A stretch of 64,000 nt of DNA from Pyrenophora tritici-repentis (Eukaryota; Ascomycota; Dothideomycetes; Pleosporales; Pleosporaceae): positions 310,001 to 374,000 of the forward strand of contig NC_089393.1 in NCBI RefSeq assembly GCF_003171515.1. The letters run 5' to 3'. Position numbers and translations under genes: made by a program. Within the stretch, counting starts at the first letter, position 1; the number at the start of each line of letters is the position of its first letter. Below are positions 44,577-54,088 of this stretch, piece by piece. The notes below the pieces were generated by a model that did not search any database, was not told the origin of the DNA, and was given only the letters and a program-made list of their open reading frames with translations.

Positions 44577-45996
44577 CTACAATTTACTAGCCGTATGCAT
44601 CAGCGGGTAGCTCTTTGGTCCACTCTCCAGTGCATCCCTAGTGATTTCCCCGATATTTCTGAATCCGCCGACATTCATCAAGATATCCAAATCCGCTAGT
44701 AGACTACGCATGACATGGTTCACGCCCGTCTCACCCATGATTGAAAGACCCCAAATCCACAAGCGGCCGACAAAGACAAATTTTGCACCAAGAGCCAGCG
44801 CTTTCACGACGTCAGATGCAGAGCGAACACCAGAGTCGAACATGATGTAGATCTTATCGCCGACAGCTGGAGCGAATTTTAGCAAAGTAACGACCCGTAG
44901 AGGACAAAACAACATACCATCCACAATCTTTTCCAGAGCATCGAGACTAGCCACTGCGCCATCAACTTGTCGTCCAGCATGGTTGCTGACAACAATGCCA
45001 TCGAATCCCAAGTCCACAGCCTTCTTCGCATCATCCACACTCTGGATACCCTTCAGAGAGAAAGGCTTTCCGCCGCTGAGCTCCTTCCAGAGTTTCATTG
45101 CCCATACTGCCTTGTCCCATGTATGCGCCCGACCGTGCCAAACATTGTCAATCCAAAGCGCGCCAGCTTCGTTAGGTTGCGTCTTCGGGTCAATGCCCTT
45201 CTCCTTCAGTCTTTTCTGGAAGACCGGGTCAGTCAAGCCCAGGTCTGCACCCAGACCGTGGTAAAAGGCGTAGTTCGAGTTTGCAACATCGTCGTGTCGC
45301 CATCCAAGCTGCCATGTATCTAGAGTGAGGATGCAGGCGCTAAAGCCACTGTCAACCGCGCGCTGAAGAATTGAATGTGTGAGTTCGTCGTCGTGCGGCA
45401 TGTAGAGTTGGAAGAATCGAACGCCCTTTTCACCTCCGCCAGCTGCGGTTTCACCATCGATTCTCTTCCTCACACCTTGGTCATTGGCCAAACCAACATC
45501 CTCTATGCTTTGAGATCCTGCCGTCGAAAGACAGTACGGTAGTCCCAGCGTCCCAGCGGCCCTGGCTACAAGCAGCTCGCCCTCTGGATTATAGATTTTG
45601 TTGATACCAACAGGCGCGAACCCGATAGGTGCAGGAACCTTGTGTCCGAAGATTTCGATCGCCGTATCGCGCTGGTTGGTGTCGACGAGCATGCGAGGGA
45701 TGATTCTGTGTCGATAGAAAGACTGTCTATTTACGGTATGCGTGTGCGATTGACCAGCGTTAGAGGAGGCATAGAACCATCCGCATTGGCTAAGCTTCTC
45801 TTTTGCCAGTTCTTCCAGCTTGCCCGGCTCTGGATGTAACTTAGATTGAGTGTTTGGTTGCATCAAGAAAAAAGGGCGCCTTACCAGTGTTGAAGACGGG
45901 AACTTCACCCTCGTTTGATTTCCAAAAGTTATCGCGCTGGTAAAGTGCATATTGAGGCGTGGTCCGCGCTTTCTGATTGGGGTTGACGGGGTCCAT
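44577..45996 (-). CDS. FMN-dependent alpha-hydroxy-acid oxidase (lactate 2-monooxygenase-like)
   Basis: Three exons, 45885-45996, 44918-45829 and 44577-44866, encode 437 aa; donors are GTAAGG and GTATGT. The FMN-binding barrel is plain: PAPIGFAPVGINKIYNPEGE, LPYCLSTAGSQSIEDV, VRFFQLYMPHDDE, CILTLDTWQLGWRHDDV, then SNHAGRQVDG with the catalytic histidine, IYIMFDSGVRSASDV and VFVGRLWIWGL. The TLDTWQLGWR segment and the length of the insertions resemble lactate 2-monooxygenase rather than glycolate oxidase or cytochrome b2. Family members oxidise L-lactate or related 2-hydroxy acids. No peroxisomal SKL or mitochondrial leader is seen, so localisation is open. An acceptor choice (CCAG/AGCCG) sets residue 38. 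Confidence 0.82.
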
Positions 45997-46845
45997 TGTC
46001 GAAGTTGTCAGTCAGATATGCTCTCAGACGGTATAACGAAAATACGCGAGATGAGGAGGGTGAGAAGACTATGTCTTTGCCTTTTATCCAGGTATCGACC
46101 GGTACTGTTGGATTTACGCATAATGGTGGCGCTTGCAATGCCACCGCTAACTATGACGAAAGGTAATGATGCTCGGAAATTAACCCTAGTGTCTGTGTTA
46201 TCTCCGGATATTCGTCAACAACAAGACGGCAGTTGTAATTTTCCGATCGACACAAGTACTTACAGTACTGACTACTGGAAGCTTGCCGGAGTTTCCATTG
46301 CTTGTAAAGTCTATTGTAGAGGTTTAGTTTCCACCAGGTAGTCGGGATCATCCTGCTGGTTTTGGCCTACAATAGACACGAGTAGACGATCGTCCCTAAG
46401 ATGGCAGTGGCGTTTGGCGAAAGCTTATCTGCAATTCTCTTCAAGTACCATCCATGGCAAGGGTGCTCAGATATGCTAATACATATCCGCGGCATACACT
46501 GGAATATAGCGTGGGGGCGTCAGATAGTCATATGACGTCATCACGTCACAGCCAACAAAAGCAGGTAAAGTATAAGCTCTTCTCTAATAGGGCTGTTGTG
46601 TCGTCAACAAAGAGATAGCTAGGTATAAAGGATGGCGACGGCATAGTCCGCCAGGTATCATTTCGTGACACTGCCCGCATAGGTTCCGTGAGGCTCGTTT
46701 CCATGACCCGTTGCTTTGATCCTGTAGGAAACCAACACACCCACCATCGCTTGCAAAACACGTATAAGAAAGTCATTGTATGGTTCCATGTTTCAAATGA
46801 CCCACAAGGTCATCCAATCGGCGCAACCGGGACAAGTAGTACAAG
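45997..46845. other. Intergenic region upstream of the FMN oxidase gene
   Basis: 850 bp of promoter for the FMN oxidase (minus) and 3' UTR of the PP2C gene. An ATATGACGTCATCACGTCA cluster near 46530-46550 resembles bZIP/CRE-type sites. No gene is supported. Confidence 0.45.
46530..46549. promoter_or_regulatory. CRE-like TGACGTCA and CACGTCA cluster
   Basis: The stretch contains the palindrome TGACGTCA immediately followed by TCACGTCA, both typical bZIP (ATF/CREB-type) sites. Distance to the FMN oxidase start is about 540 bp, so a role there is uncertain. Confidence 0.3.
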
Positions 46846-48616
46846 CTATTTCTCGCTCGTTCGGATGGCATTTGCCTCAGGCTTAGACTTGGAGTCGGAA
46901 GTCTCGGACTTCTCCGTCTGTACAGACGATGGCGACTCAGTCACCTGGACTTTGCTTTCGTGCTGAGGACCAGGGGTGCCTTCGCGGTCTTGACGGGACT
47001 TGGCATCGGCCTGATGGTTGTACTTGTTGACCTGGGAGTCGAGATCCTTGTCTTCATCCTCGTTGTTGAACATGTCGCCATCGTGATCTCCAGTCGAGAC
47101 TTCGGTACCATCTCCGAGGAGGATGACGCGACCGCCGTTGCCCTCGCTAGGTCGGAATCTGCTGTCCAATTCCATATCGATGTCATCAGGAGAGTCGTCA
47201 ATGCGATGGTGAACGCCGGGACCGCGGAACTCGGCTACACAGTTGTATTAGAACTGAACTGAACTACTCGCCCTCTGAGGCAGATTTGACTGGATCTTCT
47301 GACTTGCCGTACTCTGGCGGCGCACATGGACCCTCTCCATTCGCAACCCGCTTTGCGATGTCCTCGTACCACTGCTCCTTTGTCCTTCCCTGCAGAAGAC
47401 CAATGATGATCATGGTCATGTTGTCACAGCCCACACCTCCCGTGTCGCTGTTTGAAGCCAGGCAGTTGTCCATCATGTTCTCGCAGATAGAAGCAAGATC
47501 CTGCTTCGCGACGATCCCGCGCCTAACGAACTCGACCACGGCTTGAGAAGACTGGCAATCCCAGATACCTGCAGTGTATCAGTAAAAGCATGCGAAATGA
47601 ACGAAGCGTGCTTGCTCACCATCGCAGGCAACAATCAGGAACTCGTCGTCCTGGTTGATGTCGTGGATCTCAACGTCTGGAAAGGCAGTGACTATTTGCT
47701 GCTCGGGTGGGAGGTCGGCGCTCTTCTTGAACTCAAAATCGCCTATCGCGCGCGACAGCGCAAGGTTGCCGTTGACACGGCCAAAGTCGACGAAGCCGCC
47801 AGCTGCTTGGATGCGTGCCTTTTCGGCTAGGTTCTGTTAGTATTGCTTTTTATCGGCCTGTCGCTCGCTTACCTTCATTCTGCGGCTTGTGGTCGAACGA
47901 AAGAGGCTTGGCCCGGCCCTTGACTCCTAGAACGGTACGCGAGTCACCGGCATTTGCCTGAATTTGTAAGCATTGGTGAAGAGATGAAACGAGGAAGTGA
48001 CATACGACGTAGATCTTGTCTTTTGACAGGATACCGACCGATGCTGTGCAGCCAGAAACTTCCTCCTCGTACTTGGGATCTGTTCAAATTAGTCTCTCTG
48101 ACATGACCGAAGCTAGCCAAGGCTACTTACCGCTCAATATCGCGCGGTCTGTTGCCAGGAAGCCATCCTGTAGGGCCTTTTTGATATCTCCCGCTTTGAA
48201 AGCTTCCTGCTTTGCGACAATCTGATGCAGCTGCTCGCCGGCATAGAGTGCGACCTTGTCGCCGCCGTGTCCGTCGTAAACGCCAAAGAAGGCCAGTCGC
48301 TTGTCGGTGGCTGTGGGCTTGCCGTCTTCACCGGCAAAGTCTAGTACGGTGGCATGCGCGTCCTCCATGCTGATCCGCCAGCCCTGCATCGAGGACACAC
48401 CGAAGATAAGTGACTCGCCATGGCCGTTTTCGGATTTCTGTCATAACACCAAGTTAGAACTGGAGCTTTCTCGAAATGAAGTGCGCGTCTTTCCAGCCCG
48501 GTGCAGGCGCCCGTTACCAAAGGAGCCATTGATGAAGCGCACAGTGCGGGGGGCGGGGGCGAGCATTTGGAGGCAATTACCTTGTCCACGACGGGCTCTG
48601 ACAGTGTCTGACCCAT
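46846..48616 (-). CDS. ptc2: Type 2C protein phosphatase (Ptc2/Ptc3-type)
   Basis: Seven exons, 48581-48616, 48131-48437, 48006-48079, 47873-47957, 47620-47826, 47308-47568 and 46846-47234, encode 452 aa. The PP2C metal-binding motifs are all present: [48 protein letters not shown] and GGVGCDNMT. The N terminus [10 protein letters not shown] begins with a Gly at position 2. The fungal [12 protein letters not shown] junction spans a GC-AG intron (donor GCAAGT at 47307). Reading through this intron would instead end the protein after about 15 residues, giving a form without the acidic C-terminal tail. Ptc2/Ptc3 down-regulate stress MAP kinases and the DNA-damage checkpoint. Confidence 0.9.
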
Positions 48617-49713
48617 GTTGTCCGGTACCTACGAGGACTCGTGGGAGAAGAGAAGAGGAAGTTTGAGTTTCGTCGCGAGTCTCCTAAGGGGCATAGAATT
48701 CCAAGCTGCGAGGTTGCGTGTGTGTGGGGGGGATTTCGGGGATTCAGTGGGCGTGGTTGCAGACAGAAGAGTAGTCAGCAGCCTATGGTTGATTTGGTGT
48801 AGCTCCCGTGACAGAGGTCTGAGGAAAAAAAGAATTGCGTGCTCTAGCTCGCGGGGGTAGAACTGGCCAGTGTGGTGTTGTAACCAAAGTGACGCTCTCT
48901 ACCTGACAGCAGGAAGCCCGTGCGCGCTAAAGGTGTGGCTGTTCGAGGCCAGGCGTGGTATGACGGCAACGCATTCTCTGCGCGCCCATTCCCCCACCAG
49001 CTCTGTCTCAATCTCGCAGCCGTTGATTTCACGCCTTGGTGCGAATTACGCGCTCAGAATGCCCAAGGGGGTCCTCTTCTCGTACTCGCTTTTGAGGCGG
49101 TACGCTGCAGTGCTGAGACAGCAGGCGCCTAGAGCAGAAGCTCGCGTGCCACTCAGACTCGCACCCGATCCTTTGAGTACCCATAGCAGCCTCTCAACAG
49201 CAGCCTACGCTGACCGGCCTTGCGCACTCTGGCATAGCTTGACGAATTGATATGACAGCTTAATTCATCGCTGAAGGAAATCGACGGGGAAGGCTGCTTA
49301 TTATACTCTACCCAAGTCTCAAGGGTCCAGCCCGTTTAGGGGTCCATTCCGCTTTCCTTCCGGCCAGTACGCGGTACCAAGTACGGCTGTCTTCACATGC
49401 ACCACCACCACGAATTTGTGAGATGGCTGATCTGCCCAAACTGAATGTCCTTGTACATCATGTCTGGCTTACTACACACTCCATAGCGAAAAATCAAATG
49501 TGGCGTACACGGACCACAAAAACCTCGTTTGCCTCTCTGAGTGGTGGGTGTTGCCCAATTGCGCCTATCTGTTGTGAGACAAACTAGCCATGCACACGGC
49601 ATGCTTGATCGGTGTCTGATTACTACATATTCGCTTCAACTCTGATCGTTCTCAACATCACACTCAAGCGTATGATAACCTTTGTAAGTACTCGGGCTAA
49701 TCACATGCGTGAA

Positions 49714-49719
49714 CCTCGG
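49714..49719 (+). promoter_or_regulatory. CCTCGG box 1 (FarA/FarB-type)
   Basis: Exact CCTCGG, about 490 bp upstream of the acyl-CoA oxidase start. This hexamer is the core bound by Far regulators controlling beta-oxidation genes in Aspergillus. Binding in this genome is inferred. Confidence 0.4.
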
Positions 49720-50065
49720 AGGCATGAGCGTGTCTTGCACGTTGCTAGGTAAGCGTCCACCATGACCACAGTATCCCGGTGTCGCATCTACGGTTTCATG
49801 CTACACAAAGACCCGATTGCAATCTTCTTCCTACATGCTTATCCACGATTACGGGGCCGTCTTATCGGGAAGAAAGTGTCGTGGGCGGAGTGGCGTATTC
49901 TACCTGACAGTGAGATTCAGTCGGTACATATTACGGACGGACAATGGCGAGGGCAGGCATGAGCCAGTTGCTGGTTTTGCACATGTGCTCAACTTAGGCA
50001 TTGTCCGGGTTGATATCATGACGCGCCAGCTTCGCCCGGACGTCCATAACGCGCTAGTCAAAGTT

Positions 50066-50071
50066 CCGAGG
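50066..50071 (-). promoter_or_regulatory. CCTCGG box 2 (as CCGAGG)
   Basis: Reverse-complement CCGAGG about 135 bp upstream of the acyl-CoA oxidase start. It is the second of three such boxes in this promoter. Confidence 0.5.
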
Positions 50072-50117
50072 TATGTCGGCCGCGCCTGGACGCCGGCTTT
50101 CTAGGCGCGATCGGCAG

Positions 50118-50123
50118 CCGAGG
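50118..50123 (-). promoter_or_regulatory. CCTCGG box 3 (as CCGAGG)
   Basis: Reverse-complement CCGAGG about 83 bp upstream of the acyl-CoA oxidase start, in the usual range for functional fungal sites. It lies about 50 bp from box 2. Confidence 0.5.
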
Positions 50124-50205
50124 CCTATATCATCATCATACAACTTATCCGACCTTGCAAACGTCTCTCCTTCTCCCCCATCTCATTTCTCCTTCCAACA
50201 CCACA

Positions 50206-52392
50206 ATGAAGCCAACACCAGACTGGGTCAAACAACTAAAGCCTTCGGGCGTCCAGGGCCACGAATTGCTCAAGGCCGAACGCAAAAACTCCAATGTTCC
50301 CGTCCAAGAGCTGGAGGTGCTTCTACACACACAGGATGCCATTGACAGGCGAGAGAAGATTCTCAAGATCCTCAAGGCCGAGAAAGTCTTCGACAAATCG
50401 CAAAACTACTTCATGGGCCGGATAGACAAGTTTGAGAGGGCTCTTGCAAGGGAGAAGAGGCTCCGGAACCTAAAGAAGCAGCACAACTGGACCACGGAGG
50501 AATTCCGGACTGCTGCAGACCTAGTTGGCGAACCTGGACCATACGGTCTCCATGACACCATGTTCAAGGTATGTGTATGCCATCAATCTCGCGGACAATA
50601 TATTGATGTGTGCAGGTCACACTCGAGGGCCAGGCGACGCCCGAGCAGCAAGAAAAGTGGCTCACAAAGGCGAACGAATACAAATCATCGGATGCTATGC
50701 GCAAACTGAGCTTGGTCATGGCTCCAACGTTCGTGGACTGGAAACAACTGCTACTTGGAACAAGGAAGACAAAACTTTCACCATCCACTCGCCGCATCTT
50801 ACCGCTAGCAAATGGTGGATTGGTTCATTGGGCAGGACCGCCAACCACGCCGTCGTTATGGCTCAGCTCATCATCGATGGCAAGTCCTATGGCCCAACGC
50901 CATTCTGCGTCCAGATTCGAGACCTGAAGACCCACGAGCCTCTCGAGAATATCCATATTGGTGATATCGGTCCCAAGTTCGGCTACAACACCATGGATAA
51001 CGGTTTCCTTCTATTCAACCAAGTCAAGGTCCCGCATATCAGTATGCTGGCTCGTTACACATTTGTCGACCCAAACACCAACAAGTACGGTCGCCGAGGT
51101 GCGCCTTCTCTTGTATATGGTACTCTGACCTGGGTTCGATCGACCATCGTTATGCAAGCTGGTAGTGTCTTGGCTCGTGGTGTCACCATTGCGACTCGAT
51201 ACTGCGCTGTGCGTCGTCAATTCCAGGATCGTGATGCCCCGGCCGGAGAAGCCGAGACCCCCGTTCTCAACTACACCATGGTTCAGATCCGCTTGCTGCC
51301 CCTTCTTGCGGCTACTTTTGCTCTCCACTTCACTGGAAAATCCATGATGGACATGTACCAGGAGAACCAGAAGAAGATTGCCCAAGGCACTGCCAGCAAT
51401 GCGCCGAGTAAGCGCGGAGCAGGCCCCGAAGAGGTGCAATCAGGAAGCGACATGTTGGCTGATTTGCATGCTTCATCTTGTGCCCTGAAGTCGCTCAGCA
51501 GTTCGATCGCAGCTGAGGGTCTTGAGGTCTGCCGACGAGCTTGCGGTGGTCACGGCTACTCCAACTTCAGCGGTATTGGACCCTGGTATTCTGACTACCT
51601 TCCCACAACCACCTGGGAAGGTGACAACTACATGTTGACCCAGCAAGTAGCACGCTACGTAAGTTCCATGTCTCTATATCAATGCTGATCATCGCTTACT
51701 CACATCCTATATAGATGCTCAAGTCTGCTCGCTCTGTCCTCCAGGGTCAAAAGCCAACCAACGACACGACCCAAATCCTCTCGGATTTCCACGCACGCCG
51801 CAACATTGGTTGCGCCTTCGATGTCATTGGCTCTGATGATGACCTTGTTTCCGCCTTCGCATGGCGTGTTGCTTTCCTCACTTTCGAGGCTAGCAAGCAC
51901 CGTGACGAGCAGAAGAAGCCCTGGAACGACCTTCTGGTTGACTTCTACCGTCTCAGCAAGGCACAGGCGCAGTACATGGTTGTCAAGACCAACCTTTCTG
52001 CACTCAGGACTATCGAGAAAGAGGGCAAGGTCGACAAGAACATCCTTGATGTACTGATGAAATTGTTCCGCCTCTTCGCGATGCACACGCTTGAGCAAGA
52101 AGGTGCAGAATTTTACGCCTCTGGTGCCTGCAGCAAGAACCAGATCTCGCTCGCTAGGACTAACACGGTCATGAACTTGCTCAAGGAGATCCGTCCTCAC
52201 GCCGTCAGACTGGTAGATGCCTGGGGTTTCGACGACTGGGTCCTGGACAGTAGTCTGGGTCGCGCCGACGGAAAGGTGTACGAGGACCTGTTCCATAGGG
52301 CCAGTGAGCTCAACCCGCTCAACGACATTACAGTAGACCCCTACCCAGATAGTGATGTGCTGTTCAAGCGCATTGAGAAGAGCAAGTTGTAA
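50206..52392 (+). CDS. pox1: Peroxisomal acyl-CoA oxidase with an apparent frameshift
   Basis: Exons 50206-50568, 50616-51658 and 51715-52392; about 694 aa if read through the frameshift. The family blocks are intact: IIGCYAQTELGHGSN, the FAD-binding region, a GGHGYSNFSG stretch, TTWEGDNYMLTQQ (catalytic Glu of the oxidase) and a C-terminal SKL, the peroxisomal PTS1 signal. The enzyme makes the first beta-oxidation step, from acyl-CoA to trans-2-enoyl-CoA with H2O2. One break: just before IIGCYAQ, an AAA run at 50682-50684 leaves the frame one base short, so the N-terminal 140 residues and the rest lie in different frames. Sequencing error or a real loss of function are both possible. Three CCTCGG boxes precede it. 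Confidence 0.85.
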
Positions 52393-52759
52393 AGACAGTA
52401 ATCGACCTGTACTTTGGATCTGTAATTGTAGTACACGGATTTAGATGATAGATAAGATAGTAGACAAATGAGATCTAGATGAAATGTAAAGTTAGAGTGG
52501 TAAACAATCATTATGCTCTGCTGTCCGTTTCATGAAATACAAGGTCTTCGGGTCAAGAGCTGCCGGCTTCCGTGTAATTTGGTCCGACATGTGGGGTTAA
52601 GCGTCTGGTGGTTACTTACATGCACTCCAACATCATCATATAAAGCAACCAAGGTCTCAGACGCTGAACGACTCTCTGAGCACTCATATGTAAATACACG
52701 AAAATACACACATATATCCATTCTTACCCACTTCCCAATCGCCTCCAATCCAGCCTACA
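52393..52759. other. Short intergenic region, no gene seen
   Basis: 3' side of the acyl-CoA oxidase and 5' side of the EthD-like gene. ORFs at 52513-52914 overlap the start of the latter in other frames. No motif is claimed. Confidence 0.35.
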
Positions 52760-53449
52760 ATGTCACCCCTCACCGGCCCGGGTATATCCCTTACCTTCCC
52801 CAAAGACGTACCAAACACAACATCGTCAAACCCTCACAGCAAGAAGACTGCAATACATTACAAGGCCGCCAACCCCGCCTACAACAAACAGCATCTCATT
52901 GTCCGCCCAATTGACGATTTAGCGCAAATGAAAGAAGAGGAAGAAGCAAAAGATTCACAAAACGACGTCCGAGTTTACAAAGAAGTTCAGATTTACGGAA
53001 AAGAAAGAAGTGACACTGGTACGTACACAACAAGTTCCGCTACAGCCATTAACCAGCACCATGTCCATCGTACCTACCCCAAACAAGGAGGATAAAGCAA
53101 AAAAAGAATATCACAACAAAACTAACTCCCACCAGCCCCAGCGTCAGCCGTCCTCCTCGCTCTCATGCAACCCACACCCTCGAGCGCCGCAGACCTAGAT
53201 GCCTGGTACCGCCAAGAGCACAACGCGCAAATGTCCAAAGAACCCGGATGGCTGCGTACATGCCGATACGAATTAGTGTCTCAATCCAGCGACAACGCAG
53301 AGGCGAAGCTGACGTTTTTGGCAATGCATGAGTTTGGCGAGGGGGAGCAGTTGGGGGATACGGTTAAAGCGCTGCAGCCTGTGAGTGAGTGGACGATGAA
53401 GGTTATGAAGGAGGTGGTGGGGATTGATGCTGCGATTTATCGGGTTTAG
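52760..53449 (+). CDS. EthD/Dabb-like stress protein with shortened N-terminal repeat
   Basis: Two exons, 52760-53018 and 53136-53449, encode 190 aa; the donor is GTACGT. The C-terminal half has the dimeric alpha/beta-barrel (EthD/Dabb-like) pattern: VLLALMQPTPSSAADLDAWY with RQEH, SKEPGWLRTCRYELV and FLAMHEF. Related fungal proteins carry two such units. Here the first unit starts with MSPLTGPGI but is shortened, lacking the WY..EH part, and keeps only LIVRPIDDLAQMKEEEE. Such proteins are often small monooxygenase or degradation accessories; the substrate is unknown. The truncation may be real loss of an internal segment or an unrecognised exon. Confidence 0.65.
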
Positions 53450-53738
53450 ATATCTTAGGTGTGTGGTAATTGTACACTTACTGGTCTTTGAATACCTTAT
53501 TATTGCTATTATAACTTACTATGTACTTCCTTTCTGTTCTTAGAGTAGAGCTTACATGTAAAGGGGGGAAGTTATGTATGTGTTCTTCTGCTGTGTTTTA
53601 CTATTTAACGGTCTCCCTCTTCCTGCTTTTTGTATCACACTATCTGACTTCAACTATCTACCTCAGACTTTCCATATTACACTACAGTTCCCTACACTTT
53701 ATACTACCTTACCCGCGTCTACAAGAAACTCGTTGAAA

Positions 53739-54088
53739 ATGCAGCTTCACCTTACAACCGCCGCCCTCTTCCTTCTCCAAGGCGCCTCTGCCCTCGGCAA
53801 TTATATCTTATGCCACGAATCCCCCCCAGACTCTAACATAGGGAATACTTGTAGAGAACAAGGTCTTTTGTATCTCTGTGTAATTTGAACTTGGCAGCTA
53901 TTATACATGAACTCAGACCTAATAAACAACTCTCTTAGTGCAATACCAAGTCTATGAAGCATCGGCACTACAAAGACAATTATTACCCGAATCGATACGT
54001 GTTCAAGTACTGGGCAGACCAGGAATCTGAACCTCGCGGGTGCCCGGCAACGCTATCTGGCGGGTGGGCCTGCGTCCAATACGAGTAA
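53739..54088 (+). CDS. Small secreted six-cysteine protein
   Basis: Two exons, 53739-53879 and 53939-54088, encode 96 aa; the intron begins GTAATT and ends TTAG and keeps the frame. Residues 1-19 are a signal peptide (MQLHLTTAALFLLQGASA). The mature protein has six cysteines, including an adjacent pair made across the splice junction (YLC then C), and ends WACVQYE. Basic and aromatic residues are frequent (KHRHYKDNYYPNRYVFKYW). This is the profile of a candidate apoplastic effector or antimicrobial protein; no known domain is recognised. A simpler intron starting at 53852 would give a shorter and less protein-like second exon. Confidence 0.65.

Larger units (their letters stand above)
48617..50205. 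promoter_or_regulatory. Divergent region between PP2C and acyl-CoA oxidase
   Basis: About 1.6 kb holding the promoters of the PP2C gene (minus) and the acyl-CoA oxidase (plus). Three CCTCGG/CCGAGG boxes lie on the oxidase side and are listed separately. Small ORFs in 48870-49260 and 49762-50104 are not convincing. Confidence 0.6.
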
